Below are positions 34,670 to 47,634 of a stretch of DNA of 64,000 nt, piece by piece; positions within the stretch are counted from its first letter, which is position 1, and each line of letters begins with the position of its first letter. The notes under the pieces were generated by a model that was not told where the DNA came from, searched no databases, and saw nothing but the letters and a program-made list of their open reading frames with translations. This DNA comes from Lithobates sylvaticus (Eukaryota; Chordata; Amphibia; Anura; Ranidae). The DNA lies in the NCBI GenBank assembly GCA_028564925.1, contig CM053031.1:102112031-102176030 (forward strand). The letters are read 5' to 3'. The position numbers and the translations under genes are program-made.

Positions 34670-37233
34670 TTAAGGGTCTGCTGCCATTTCAATGGCCCCC
34701 CTACCATTAAAATACTGTAAATAAAGGTCCCGCACTTGCTGGGCTGATTGTGGTGCGGAACCAAGAGGGCGATTATCCAGCCCTGTCATGTTGCCTTCCA
34801 CTCCGGCCTCAGGGCCAATTGGTAAGGAGTATGTTCCTGAATGTTTCCGTAAATAATTGTGCATGACACAGCATGCCAGAATAATAGTATTCAGTTTGTA
34901 CTCTGCCAGATGTAGCGATGTAAGGAGCAATCTGAAACGGTTGGCCATAATACCAAAGGCATTTTCCACCACCCTTCTTGCTCTGGCCAACCGATAATTA
35001 AAAATCCTCCTCTCAGGGGTGAGGGATCGTTGGGGAAATGGCCTCATCAGATGGTCACCCAGACCGAACGCCTCGTCGGCAATGAAGACGAACGGGAGTC
35101 CCTCCACATTATCTTCATCTGGTGGCAGCTCCAGCCCACCAGTTTGGAGACGATGACCGAACTCCGTGTGGTTGAAGACTCCTCCGTCCGACATCCGGCC
35201 GTTTTTCCCCACATCCACATACAGAAATTCATAGTGTGCCGACACCACCGCCATCAACACGATACTATGGAACCCCTTATAATTCCAATAGTATGACCCC
35301 GAATGGGGTGGGGGCACAATTCGCACGTGTTTGCCGTCAATCGCCCCTCCGCAGTTGGGAAAGTCCCAACGGGCAGCAAACTGGGAAGCCACAGTCTGCC
35401 ATTCCTGTGGCGTGGAGGGACACTGTGAAGTCAAACAGAAAGATACAATTGAAATTATAAACCAGCCAAAACACCAAACTAAATGCAACAAATTAAAAAA
35501 CAATTTGGAAGAACATATGTATTTATTTTGTAAATCCTTGAAATAAAGCAAAAAGATTAAGGATAAAAGGGACAAATCTCTGATTGATGACCCCTCTGAT
35601 GGACCAGAGAAGATAATAATGGGGATGTGGGTGGGGAGTAAATAATGGTAAGGTCACACAATACACATGCAATTAATTAAAGGTGTGTGTGGGGGGGTGG
35701 GGATAATTACAAGCTGACCAAAAACACATGATATTAATTATCAGGGGGTGTGGGGGGGGTGGGGATAATTACAAGCTGACCAAAAACACATGATATTAAT
35801 TATCAGGGGGTGTGGGGGGGTGGGGATAATTACAAGCTGACCAAAAACACATGATATTAATTATCAGGGGGTGTGGGGGGGTGGGGATAATTACAAGCTG
35901 ACCAAAAACACATGATATTAATTATCAGGGGGTGTGGGGGGGGTGGGGATAATTACAAGCTGACCAAAAACACATGATATTAATTATCAGGGGGTGTGGG
36001 GGGGTGGGGATAATTACAAGCTGACCAAAAACACATGATATTAATTATCAGGGGGTGTGGGGGGGGGGTGGGGATAATTACAAGCTGACCAAAAACACAG
36101 GATATTAATTATCAGGGGGTGTGGGGGGGTGGGGATAATTACAAGCTGACCAAAAACACATGATATTAATTATCAGGGGGTGTGGGGGGGGTGGGGATAA
36201 TTACAAGCTGACCAAAAACACATGATATTAATTATCAGGGGGTGTGGGGGGGGTGGGGATAATTACAAGCTGACCAAAAACACATGATATTAATTATCAG
36301 GGGGTGTGGGGGGGGTGGGGATAATTACAAGCTGACCAAAAACACATGATATTAATTATCAGGGGGTGTGGGGGGGGTGGGGATAATTACAAGCTGACCA
36401 AAAACACATGCAATCAATTGTAAAAATGAGGGTCAAGGGGGGTGAAAGGGGGGGTGAGTAAAGCTGTACAATGGAGCTGGTAATATACATTTTTAACCAA
36501 ACAAAGTGACTAGGCTAGGGGTGTTTAGGGGGCCAAGCTTCCATGCTGGGGAGGTTGGTGCAAGCAAATATGCATGTGACCCACTAAATAATACATTCTT
36601 AAAACTATTTCGAGAAGTCAAACATAAAATACTAGACAAAAAAACAAAATCCAAAAAAAAAAAGGAATAGGGGACATTCATAGAATAGTCCTATCATGGT
36701 AATTAGCTAATGATGACATTGATGCACTACATTAACAAACATACAAGACATAGGTAATTTTAAAAGAGAAGACTTACCTTAATGTATTCCTCCTGCAGGA
36801 CGTGGATAATGGCAGAACAGGTCTCTGGAATAATGAGCCCCAGAGCCTGGGGGGAGATGCCTGTCGTGAACTTGAGGTCCTGCAAGCTTCTCCCCGTCGC
36901 CAAGTAACGCAACGTGGCGACTAGCCTCTGCTCCGCACTGATGGCTTGCCGCATGCAGGTATTCTGCCTGCTAATATAAGGGGACAGCGAAGCCAACAGA
37001 CGGTGAAAAATGGGGTCCGTCATCCGGAGATAATTCCTGAAATCATCAGGATTATTCTCACGGATCTCACGGAGCAAAGGCATATGCGAGAATTGGTCAC
37101 GCTGGCGCAACCAATTCTTGGTCCATGAACTCCTCCTCACCCTGTTCATGGACCGGGCTCGTGCCAAGGTGTTAACCGCAACACCGAGCCCCTGCACAGC
37201 ACGAACTCGTTCCCGAGTACGTCCACACTCCAT
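34670..37233 (-). CDS. PIF/Harbinger DDE transposase, two exons
   Basis: Exons 36778-37233 (152 codons) and 34670-35422 (250 codons plus stop) join in phase 0 (AAG/GTAAGTC, TTCACAG/TGTCC) to give 402 aa. Residues 99-145 form the helix-turn-helix typical of this family (EQRLVATLRYLATGRSLQDL). Exon 2 is the DDE nuclease: D181 in GAIDGKHV, acidic candidates D231 (MSDGG) and D268 (IADEAF), and E305 in VVENAFGIM, followed by CCVMHNYLR. The D268-E305 gap of 36 fits the family. This enzyme cuts and joins the element at TWA sites. The start has an excellent context (GCCATGG). AATAAA at 34642-34647 lies about 25 bases after the stop. No break seen. Confidence 0.93.
35690..36411. repeat. About 60-bp tandem array, 12 units, in the transposase intron
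   Basis: The unit contains GATAATTACAAGCTGACC, then ACACATGATATTAATTATC and a G-rich end whose G-run varies from 6 to 9. Units are otherwise nearly identical, suggesting recent expansion. A diverged unit precedes the array at about 35655. It lies wholly within the 1,355-bp intron 35423-36777. Confidence 0.95.
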
Positions 37234-37705
37234 GGCTTCAAAACGGTCGGCTGATCAAACAAACAACTTAACAGAACGCACTGAAGAACAGCAAGGCCTA
37301 TGAAGAACGACCTGAAAAACAGGAACGAGCGGACCAGAACGGCCTGAGAACAGGTAGGAACTGATCCACACGCACTGAAAGCCAGATACAAACCTCACAA
37401 GCACAAACTGAACGGCAGAAGCGAACGAATTAAGCAGAAGTCTGAGAAGCGCGAATCGTCTCTAACCAAACGTCAACTAACACGCGATACACACGAGATT
37501 AGCTGACGGGGCCCAAAGGGTGTCGTTTGGGATCTCGAGCTTCCTTTTTCTAGTCCCGTCGTACGTGCGTACGTCATCGCGTGAACCGCCGGACTTTTTG
37601 CGTGATCGTGTGTGGTCAAGTCCGTTCGCTTTTTAGTCCGGCGTACCTAGCGGGAAAGTCCAGCGGATTGTTCGCTGGACTTAGGTCCGCCGGCAAAAGT
37701 CCGTA

Positions 37706-37720
37706 CGTGTGTACGCGGCA
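37706..37720 (-). repeat. Harbinger right terminal inverted repeat
   Basis: CGTGTGTACGCGGCA, the exact inverse of 28030-28044, followed by TTA. Subterminal TAGTCCCGTCGTA at 37551-37563 is shared with the derived MITEs. Confidence 0.9.
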
Positions 37721-37827
37721 TTAGTGTACCTTAATGAGAACCTCTCCTGTGGAAGATATGCCCATCAAAGGCAAAGGACTAGCCACCAGTATTGCCTTTA
37801 GGCTATCAGTACAAGGAATATACTTAA

Positions 37828-38421
37828 AGCATAACTCCACTTTTGTTGAGAAAAAAACATTTGCTCTGGGTGATCTATGTACATTACAAGGATTTTAACA
37901 AACTTTGTTGCAGATTCCTACCTTTTGCTATTCTGAAGAAATATCTGTGTGTTTGTCTGTATTCATGTGGGAAAGTGAGACTAATTTGATTTGGATTGGT
38001 TTCATAATTATAAATTAGTTGTGCACCTGCAAGGCTCTAATGAGGAAAGCTGCTGGGCCTGCATCCCTTTAGCTGTGATTTCCTATTGAAAGTATCTCAC
38101 CAAAAATTATATTTTTGTTGCAGGGGATGCCTGAAATCTGACTTGTATCTTGACTTGGGCAGACTTCTTGGAAAATTGGTGAGACAATCACAGAAACAGG
38201 AAATTATGTTTCTGGGGGCGTTCTGTACACCTTCTGTGTAAAGAACACCTCCAGATAGCCATATTGCATTGCATTTTCAGAAAATTACAAAGCTGCAGAT
38301 TGTAAATGAAAAGTATTTTTTAATAACATTCAATTACAGTATGACTTCTGTTGCAATTTTATATGCTATATCACTATTACTTTATTTGCTACTTTTTTCC
38401 CCACAAACGTGGAGTTACCCT
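37828..38421. mobile_element. TTAA-flanked MITE (AGGGTAACTCC ends)
   Basis: Flanked by TTAA at 37824-37827 and 38422-38425. The ends AGCATAACTCCACTTTTGT and, inverted, AGGGTAACTCCACGTTTGT pair. The empty site in the duplicated segment (TCAAGCCTGAAG at about 27948) shows that only this block is extra. Confidence 0.75.
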
Positions 38422-38512
38422 TTAAGCCTGAAGAAGACAAGCTTGGGCCACCAATGCTGTGAGCTTGCAAAGATAATTATGAATTTGCAGAAAAGTACTG
38501 TACCTTTGTTAA

Positions 38513-38919
38513 CCACTACAGCTCCGGATGGTTTTACCCCCTTCATGACCAGGCCATTTTTTGCTTTTTGGCACTGCATTATTTTAACTGACAATTGCGC
38601 GGTCATGCAACGCTGTACCCAAATGAAATTTATATCCTTTTTTTTTTTTTTTTCCCACACAAATAGAAATTTCTTTTGATGGTATTTGATCACCACTGGG
38701 TTCTTTATTTTTTGCGCTATAAACAAAAAAAAGACCAATTATTTTGAAAAAATATATATATTTTTCTGCTATGAAACATATCCAATAAAAAAAAGTAAAA
38801 AATAAATTTTCTTTATAAATTTGGGCCAAGGTGTATTTTGCTACATATGTTTGGTAAAAAAAATCTCAATAAGTGGATGTTGATTGGTTTGAGCGAAAGT
38901 TTTAGCATCTACAAACGAT

Positions 38920-38968
<49 letters not shown>

Positions 38969-39489
38969 ATTTCTATTTATTTATTTATTTTTAATACTAG
39001 TAATGGCGGTGATCAGTGACTTATAGCGGGACTGCGATAGCATGGCAGGCAATCTGACACTGACACTTTGTGGAAACCAGTGACACTAATACAATGATCA
39101 GTGCTAAAAAGATACACTGTCACTGTCACTGTACTAATGACATTGGCTGTAAGGGGTTAACATAGAGGGCAATCAAAGGGTTAAATGTGTGCCTAACCAG
39201 TTTTTATGTTTGTGCTTTTACTAACGGGTGTGCCATTTTTATTTTTTATTATTATCAATAACCGGTAAATCCCCGCTGACCAGAGAGAGATCTGTATTGT
39301 AAACATTGACTGAGCTCTGTCCTATCTTCCTGCTTGCCGATCGGTGGTCAATCATTGGCCGGCACCCGCGGATCGCCTTGTGCTGTGACTAATCACTACC
39401 CAGAGGTGCTGGACCATGTATTAGATACGTGATCCGTCACATGAGAGCCGCTTGCAGCCGTACTCCTACATGAGGCGGTCGGCAAGCGG
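38513..39489. mobile_element. piggyBac-like non-autonomous element
   Basis: Flanked by TTAA at 38509-38512 and 39490-39493, with ends CCACTAC and AAGCGG. It runs in the opposite orientation to the copy at 16127-17032, with the AAATACCACC / CCAATCAATAT landmarks on the minus strand. The duplicated segment near 37724-37740 has a single uninterrupted TTAA (CCTTAATGAG) at this position, which establishes the TTAA target. It contains (TA)n at 38922-38964. Confidence 0.85.
38922..38964. repeat. (TA)n microsatellite
   Basis: About 21 TA units inside the piggyBac-like element. Confidence 0.95.
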
Positions 39490-39772
39490 TTAATGAGGAC
39501 CCCTCCTGTGGAAGATATGCCCAGAAAAGGAGAGTGGAAGGCAAATGACTAGTCACCAGCATTGCCTGTAAGCTCCCTGCAACCAATGTTTTCCCCACTG
39601 CTGACTTACCTTGCCTTGTTCTACCTTACACCACTCTGTGGAGGTGGCCAGCTTGGTAAGGAAGCAGGGCTTTGCTTCCTTATGGCAAAGATACTTCCTG
39701 ATAACTGGTGATCTAATGGCTGGTGGGGTAAAATTTAAGAGGAGGGATGAACAAACTGGGGGGTTTGAATAA

Positions 39773-40169
39773 TGCCCCGTACACATGGTCGGATATTCCG
39801 ATGGAAAAAGTCTGATCGGATTATGTTGTCGGAAAATCCGATCGTGTGAGGGCTCTAGCGGGCTTTTTCCGTCAAATTCCTCAAATTTTCCGACAACAAA
39901 CTCTGATCAGGCTTTTTACGATCGTGTGTAGGGAATTCTGACGGACAAAGTGCCACGCATGCTCAGATCAAATTAAGAGACCAAAGCTATTGGCTACTAG
40001 CCTCTACGTAGTTCCGTATTACGCAACGAACGTCACCACGTTCGGAACGATCAGATTTTCCGACAATTTTGTCTGACCGTGTGTATGCAACACCAGTTTC
40101 GGACAAAATTAGTCGGAAAAAATCTGACGGATTTTGTGGTTGGAATTTCCGACCGTGTGTACGGGGGCA
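39773..40169. mobile_element. Harbinger-derived MITE, second copy
   Basis: The ends TGCCCCGTACACATGG and CCGTGTGTACGGGGGCA pair. The internal ACGCATGCTCAG, GCTATTGGCTACTAGCC and CGTAGTTCCGTATTACG follow the same order as in 20031-20457. The left flank is TAA; the right flank does not match cleanly. Confidence 0.75.
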
Positions 40170-40539
40170 AAGTCTTTACTGAAAATTCTATAAAAAAATG
40201 TAAATAATGCCCCCTTTTTTTACAGTGTGGGGGTCTTTAATACACATCATGTCTGTTTTTTTAGGACTACTAAGGACCATCTCTAATTCATATTCCATAA
40301 TTCCTGTTGTGATGGACTTACCTTCATAAAAAGTGGTGACACTAATGTATGGAAAGATACCAATCAGGTAGACACCAAACGTGCCTATATTAATAAAACA
40401 CATCAGATCTCCTAAAAGAGATGTTAATTATACCTTTATCATATCTGGTGTCTAAATAAATTGCAGTTTCATCCTGCTCAGTATTATGTTGATTGTTGAA
40501 CTGTAAAACCTTGTCAGGTGGAACAATAGACGTATTTAA

Positions 40540-40937
40540 AGTGATATTAAAGATTTTCTTTATTTTTTTATTAACAAACATGTCATACTCCACTGCTCTA
40601 TACAGTGATTTTGCACAGAGCTGCCCCGATCCTCCTTTTCTCAGGTCCACCGTCCATTGCTCTTGGCCCCTTCCTCCTTTTGAGTGCCCCCAGAGCAAGT
40701 AGCTTGTAATGGGGGCATCCAAGCAGGCTCGTTCTTAGGCCGTGGCCCTGCATGTCCATTCACACACAAAGCCACAGCTCAGCCATGCCCCCCCTCTCTA
40801 CTTGCTGCTGTCTCAGCCAATGAGGAGGGAGAGTCCCCAGAGAGACGAGGCTCTTGTGCACATCTCTGGATAGAGATGGGGCTCAGGTAAGTATTAGAAT
40901 GCATGAAGGTAAAAAATCTTGAGCCTTTAGAACCACT
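40540..40937. mobile_element. TTAA-flanked MITE (AGTGG-end family), inverted copy
   Basis: Flanked by TTAA at 40536-40539 and 40938-40941; ends AGTGATATTAAAG and CTTTAGAACCACT. The internal GGCACTC-type and GCTGTCTCAGCCAATGAG words match the 54837-55319 copy. Confidence 0.7.
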
Positions 40938-40941
40938 TTAA

Positions 40942-42050
40942 AATAGTTGTCATTAAAGGTGTATCTGCTGAGCATTGTAAAATAAACCAGCACACCAATC
41001 AACAGACTCCTCAAACCCTTTGACTGGATGCATATAGATCTGCGACACCCTCTCTATGGCTAACAAAATGCCATTGCATCTGGCAAATGCAGCTCTCCTT
41101 TACAATAACAACTATTAAGGAATGGTAAGAGTCATTCATGAGATCCTGAGGATTTGATATATCAGACTAGATTAGCAAGCAAGCTGCAAGAAAATTGTAC
41201 TCTGCGTGAAACCAAAGACCAAACAAACCCTGCTTAAATATTTTTTACTTTGAATCCTATTTATTTACTGTTGCTTATTGTTTTATAATATTTTTTCTAT
41301 AAATATTTTCTTGCATGTTTTTCATTTCTCTCATTAAAAAGATATTAAAAAATCATCAAGCTGGATCTCTGAATGTTCAAATTACAGTAAAAAAAACGTT
41401 ACTTCTGTACTCATTCTCTGGGGGGAGGGGTGATTTCATATACCTTATGTAGGATCGGATGTGTGAAAAGAGTCCCATGTCCCTTAACATCAGTGGTCAT
41501 TTTAATGGTTTATTTATGGGCGCTACACTGGTAAATTTTAGTTAGCACTGTTTCCCTGATTAGGAATATAGAAAAGTGTTCAGCAGCTCACAGTAAATTC
41601 ACTATAAGCGCAGAGTTTATTTTTTTTCTTATTTTTTTGGGACAAGGTGCCTTGAAAGGTTAGGGGAATGGGATTGGCCACCCCCACTTCAAAGTACCAA
41701 TTCAATATTGAAGGGCATGTGACCTGGTATGGTACAGGAAGAGGGGACTGCATACTCACTCCCCTCCCTTTCCTAGTAACCCAAGCTGCATGCCTGGATA
41801 AGGATCTGCTTGGAACTTTAGGGGGAACCTGATGCAATTCTTCCATGTTTTTCCCTTTTTTAACTGTGTGCTGTCCCATAATAAAGAGAGACCCCAGATA
41901 TGCTCCCAGCGGAATGTGTATAGTATATATTGCTGTTCGCATGACAACTCAAACTTTTAGATTTATCCTCACTTTTGGTCCCAGTGGCAATGATCAATAA
42001 GACAAACAGATGAAGTGATTCTTGGAACACAGACAGCAATCTCATGACAC
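40942..42050. other. No recognised feature
   Basis: AT-rich sequence. The 120-codon minus-strand frame at 41580-41942 has no motif I recognise and is not supported as a gene. Confidence 0.35.
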
Positions 42051-42059
42051 AGATGCTCA

Positions 42060-42735
42060 TAAAAAGTAGTGACCCGTCCATTAGGGGTGCCCGGGTGCCG
42101 CCCCCTCTCTCTAGCCACCTCCCTATATGCAGTGGATAGATTGCCACCGCAGGCGCCCCCTATTTATGTGTCCGGCCCCTTTCGGGTCACCGGGCATATG
42201 AATTACAGCGGCCAGGTTTTTTTTCTAAGAACCTGATTAGAGCCAGAGGCTCTAATAGGCTTCAAAATAGGGTGGACTCGGGACTTAGAGCATTACGTCT
42301 GGAGACTACCCAGGTATAATGCAACAGCGAATGAAAATTTGCTGTTGCAACACTGATCCTCCTCCCGGGCCAATCGGGAAGCAGGTATGAAACCTTTTCC
42401 AGATTGGTCAAAATGTCAGGCGATCCTATCGGATGACTAGCATTTGGAGGAGCAGAGAGGAGACACTGCGGAAGCTGCTCCAGGAGAGGACACCGGAGCA
42501 GCTTTCCCTGAGTCCACCACACTGAAATATGGCCACATCCGATGGCTGCTCTCACATGCAGGGTAAGAACAGGTGGTGCAGGGTAAGAACACGTGGTGGT
42601 GGTGGTGGGGTGTTAGTGCCATGCCACGCCATGGGGTAGGTGACAGTTGTGCTAGTGCCGCTCCCCCGGCAGCCGGGGGGGTTGTTTATTGCTCCCCCCA
42701 CCATAAAAACCCCACCAGCCGCCACTGGTTTCTAA
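42060..42735. repeat. Dispersed frog-type repeat of unknown class
   Basis: One edge reads AGTAGTGACCCGTCCATTAG and the other, inverted, AGTGGCGGCTGGTGGGG. GGTAAGAACA(C)GTGGTG is repeated near 42560-42600, with a GTG microsatellite. The pairing of the edges is weak, so superfamily is not assigned. Confidence 0.4.
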
Positions 42736-42739
42736 CATT

Positions 42740-44462
42740 TCTGTACTTCATCTAAAACAAAAAAAAATATTGGCTCCACATACATTTATTGATATTGCAG
42801 CACCAGTCATCAGAAGGACAGCATTGACATGAGGAAACAAAAAGATGCCTCTACCAAGATGGTGGCCTCCATACAGAAACACAGTACAGAATAAGGTATG
42901 GTAAGTCAGTGATGTGGAAAAGATCACCCACGGGGGGACCACAAGCATTAACAGAGACTAGTCTTTACCTTCTGCTTGCCTCTCACAGTTCAGGTCAATT
43001 TTAAAAGCCGTTCCCATATGGCACCCTAATGTTACTCACCAGAGTCAGTTATGTCAAGGCAATGTTTAACCCACCAAAATTGTAGTAAGGTAAGGTAAAA
43101 AGGTAAACCTGCATACATCAGAAATCATCATATCAGAAAAAGGTGTGCTTCTATACAAAATCCAATTTCTCAACCCAAAAAACAGCCACAGCTATTTTCC
43201 TGGTATGTATATGTCTGAGTTCTATGACCAAAACACTAGATCAAGATGTCTATCTGGCCCGCTAGTCAATCTGATAATCCAATTACAGCCATCAACATCA
43301 ATGTTTCCTCAAAGCTGGTAAAGGAAGGGTTAAAGGGTAATCCAATTTCCACATGTCCTTCTCAAATCTGCATTCAGTATGGACTAGTAATAAAAATAAT
43401 GTCTACAGATTTACTGAACATGTCAAGTTAAAGAAGGTTTAAAAAGTAGGGGGACATGTCAGTGGATATATCCTACTTTCCTCTAACTACAGGATGTGCA
43501 GGGGGCTATAGCTGCACCAACATCGCACGGCTTGTTTTTAGAATATGTACTGACTATGAGTTTATAAATAATACACATGATTAAGAAATGCCTTTTTTGG
43601 TTTAAGTCTTCTTTAGAAAAGACAGGGAGAGTTGAATACAATGATTTTAGTGCTATCTACACACACATGGATATTGTGTCTGAAAAAGAAAAGATTCCGT
43701 ATAAAGAAGTATAGTTCCCGACCAGTGATTTAGGAGCCACTTCTGCCTTTTAGTTAGCTTTGGTGTGGCTGTCTCTTTGCCTGTAGACCATCTGATACAC
43801 TGCGGCTGATCTACTAAAGCAAAGAGAATGTGTACTTATCTCAGCTAATAGGGTGAAACTTGCTCATGATTACATATTCAAAACACAGCTGCATGTTATT
43901 CACTAAGCTAAGTAAACTGTCACTTTGGAAATAAAAGTTCCTTCAGTAAGTCTACCACATTATGAATGTAGGCATGAAAAATATTAGTTTATATTATCAT
44001 GACTTATATTATCTGAGCTCTTTTGTTTTTATACTGAACTGTGGTGCTTCAACACTTTTTAATTCAGAATTTATAAGCAAGCAGACACTGTTTTTATAGG
44101 CATAACTAGAGCCATAACAGTTCACATCAGTTTTATGGGGCTCAGCAGCACAGAAGGCCCACAAGGGACAACAACCTACACTGACTGTAAGCATAATAAT
44201 AACATAAACTGTGAAACTGTACAAGGAACCTAGTAAAAATGTAAATAGTTTGCAGTATTTGTCAGTAGTAGAAGCAGAAAACCATCCAGTCAAATTGAAA
44301 AGGTGTAATTCGTGCCTTTAGAATGTCCCGCCAAGATTCTCTAACTCTATGTTAAAAACTTTTCTCTTATGATTTTAGTGTTTCATAAATAATTACAAGA
44401 TCCTCACTTTTTGAAACATAAAAACTCAATCTGGTAACATGTAGAGATGTAGAGATGAAACC
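42740..44462. other. No recognised gene
   Basis: Mostly unique sequence. Bases 43803-43930 contain CTGATCTACTAAAGC and TTCACTAAGCTAAG, a probable remnant of the GATTTACTAAA palindromic MITE family. Confidence 0.35.
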
Positions 44463-44474
44463 AAGTTACTAGAT

Positions 44475-44696
44475 AGAATGGCGGATGCAACGCTCATACC
44501 GGGTGGAGCTGTTGAATGAATGAAGCAGGTGCTGAGGCCTCAGATGTCCTCCTGTCCACCAGTTAATAGCCAAACGAATGAGAGTGCCGGCAGCTCCGAA
44601 AATCCTAAGGAATGCTTTATTCATTACATTACAGTGAATAAAAGCAGTGACTAACGCATTATCCTTGATCAAGTTGCCGGCTCTCATTTGTTTGGC
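44475..44696. mobile_element. 222-bp retroposed insert with 12-bp target-site duplication
   Basis: AAGTTACTAGAT occurs at 44463-44474 and 44697-44708. The insert has no clear poly(A) tail. It contains GCCAAACGAATGAGAG and, inverted at its right end, GCCAAACAAATGAGAG. The long duplication implies target-primed retroposition rather than a DNA transposon. The family is unknown to me, and no tRNA-like promoter boxes are evident. Confidence 0.65.
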
Positions 44697-44708
44697 AAGT
44701 TACTAGAT

Positions 44709-46841
44709 GGTTCTAACAACACACTGTTCTAAAGTTTAGTCATTCTAAATGCATTAGAAAGCACCAATATTCACATTCTCATTTTTCAGCTTAAAGAATA
44801 CCTATGCCGAAGACCAGCAATGCAACATATTGCACGTTACAGTCCTTAGATGTGGTGGCTGTTTTAGTTTTCTTTTTTTATCAGGCTAAGAACATTTTCT
44901 ACAAGTACAGAAACTACCTGAGGACCTTGTCAGAAATGCAGTGTCCTTTTCACTCCCTGTGAGCTGCATCAAAAAATATACTGTATTCCTTTATAGCTAT
45001 CTTCTGTAAACTACCAATTGCTCTGCCCCCCATGTAATAGAGATGAAGAGATAGGGACATGTTTGTGGCCCATATCAGAAGTGCAGCCTAGGGTAACAAC
45101 CATCGCTCCCTCCACAGATACAGTGGAGGAGTGACGTAGTCAGCCAGGGACAGGAAGTGTTGTATTTGCAGGATTGCCAGTTGAAAATAAAGCAAAAGAA
45201 GCTTGAAAAAAGAAAATGAATGCAGTCATTACACCAAGAACCAGTAAGCTGTAATACATTATATTATTGTTTTGGGGTTCAGTAACTACATCTTTTTACC
45301 TACATGGAGATCTTATTACATCATACTATGTATACGCAAGATCACAGTGAAAGAAAAGTCCTACTTTTACTATTGCAAAGGTTCTTAGTCTAGTGACAGT
45401 ACCAAGAGTGATGAAAATGTGTTCGAAACCACTGAGCTAGCCCTATTGAAAAAAAATATGTTGAGTAATGAAAGAAAATACAATTACTTGATAAAAGTAA
45501 CTCATGCACATATTGAACACAAATTAATGCAGTTATGGATTCATCAAAACCTAACTTTGGGCTCATGTAAAAACATATAAATTCATCTCCCTTTGCCTAC
45601 CACCACCACCCAAGCAGATGAAGAATACAGTGCTTGTTTTGTCCAAGGGATGATCCATTACATAGCAATACCGACCCAATTCCAGGGTTCAACAGTTTTT
45701 CTCCTTGACGATCCCAGTTGTAAAAATCGCTCCAGTGAAGCTGCTCTGATTGCCAGTCTCCAACAATCTTGTTGACCCCACTCCCTCTGGCCAAAGTCAT
45801 CAAGTACAACACAAGACTTGTGGTCTTGCATTTATGTTAGGAAGTTGGTTCCCTGTACAGCAGCACTCCAACATGAAGAGAGAGGGCCGGCACTAGTTGA
45901 AATTTAGGTTCTGCTGCAGTGCACATGTACAGACGGTGAATGTGCTGAGAGCTGGAAAGGTCAGAATGAGCAGACAGATAAACTCATCAGTGTGCTGCTG
46001 TTCCTTTATTGTTCAGTTAGCAGGCTGTGGGTCTGTACTTGAGCACACTAGGCTGGAAAAATAGCTAACTGAAAGCTTTCATTATTATTTATTTTGTTTA
46101 ATCTGTAACTGAAATCTATGTCAGGAAATAACAAGACTGCTGTACGATGATCAAATCAGTTGACAATTTGGGCAAAATTTAACAAAGCAAATGGTAATGT
46201 CTCAATATATTATCTCAGATATGTTCAGTCCATAGAGGATCATATAATTCTTGAATCATGATTGCCTGGACTCCTGATATACATAATTCTCCACAGATCA
46301 GCAATATGTGCAAATATTCAGGTGAGTCAGTGAGCCTTCTTATTTGAACATCACTGTATGATAATCAGCTCTAGCTTTAGACGAGGCCCTTAGAGTACAA
46401 ACCAAACTGGGCCATTTATGCATTTCTATGAATCATTACTTTATTTAAACCTACAGGGCATATAAGTCATGTTTAGATAGTGAACTGAATGTGTCATTTG
46501 AAATAGAACTATATTCTATTTTTCTTTTATTGCAGTTGCATTTTCTGTGAATTCAGAAACTGAACCCATCCCGGCTGACTGACCTTATTCATATGTCAGT
46601 CAATTAGACTGCCAGCTGAACGATGGTTTTTATGTGATCACAATTGGACCATTCTAACAGTAACTCATAAATATGTATTAATCTCCAAGATTAGAGTGAA
46701 AAGACTGGGTGGACTAATAGGGCATGGCCACTGTAACGTTAAAATGATAACATGACAGTTAAAAGGATCTGAAACAGCTGTGTTGACCATTGTAACCAAT
46801 CAGGTTCTTGCTTTCAAACTTCATATTAAGAGTAAATTAAT
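44709..46841. other. No recognised gene; possible conserved block at 46500-46700
   Basis: Unique-looking sequence. CAGTCAATTAGACTGCCAGCTGAAC near 46600 lies in an even-composition stretch reminiscent of conserved vertebrate non-coding elements; this is a guess only. TTAAAGAATACC at 44793 resembles a TTAA-MITE end without a partner. Confidence 0.3.
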
Positions 46842-47634
46842 AAAATAAAAAAACAGGCTGACAGTATTGCAAAGTGGAAAACTGTTCTGTGGGCAGATTA
46901 ATTGAATTTTGACATTCTTTTTGATAATCATGGGCGCCGAAAACACCGGACTAAAGTAGGAAAGGACCTTCCTGCTTGTTATCAGTGCTCAGTTCTAAGG
47001 CGTGCATCTATAATTGTATGGGGGTGCATTAGCAGCATCAAGGCTCCGTCAATGCTGAAAGATATATCCTATCTCCTATATACTCCTATCCAGACAACAT
47101 CTTTTTCAAGAAAGGCCTTGCATAGTTCAGGAGAACAATGCTAAACTGCATCTATGACAAGAGCATGGCTTTGAACTAGAAGAGTCCAGGTGCTTAACTG
47201 GCCCACCTACAGTCCAGACCTTTCACCAACTGAAAATATTTGGTGCATCTTGAAAGGAAAAAAACAACAAAGAAGACCCATGACTGTTGAGCAGTTAGAA
47301 TCATATATCTGGCAAGAATAGGACAACATTCCTAGCCCAAAACTCCAGCAGATGGTCTCCTCAGTTCCCAGATGTTTGGAGTATTGTTAAAAGAAGAGGG
47401 GGTGCTACACTGTAGTAAACATGGCCCTGTCCCAAGTTAATTGAGCCATGTTGCTGCCATCAATTTCAAAATTACCTTTTTTTTTCTTAAAATTGAAAAT
47501 TTTCTCAGTTTAAAAATGTTATATGTTTTCTATTGTGAATATAATATGGGTTTATGAGATTTACAAATCATTGCATTCTGGTTTTATGTAGATTTTACAC
47601 AGTGTCCCAACTGTGTTTTGGAATTGGGGTTGTA
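46842..47634 (+). mobile_element. 5'-truncated Tc1/mariner-like relic
   Basis: The plus-strand reading at about 47190-47260 gives WPTYSPDLSPTENIW, the conserved region around the final catalytic acid of Tc1/mariner transposases. It ends with the inverted-repeat sequence GGAATTGGGGTTGTA at 47634, as does the copy at 1297-2895. Stops and frame changes are frequent, and the N-terminal half is missing. Confidence 0.75.

Noticed and set aside
31760-36411. CRISPR-like arrays
   Set aside because: The arrays are pure tandem repeats without unique spacers, lie in introns of a eukaryotic transposon, and have no cas genes.
41580-41942. 120-codon minus-strand frame
   Set aside because: No motif and no supporting context.
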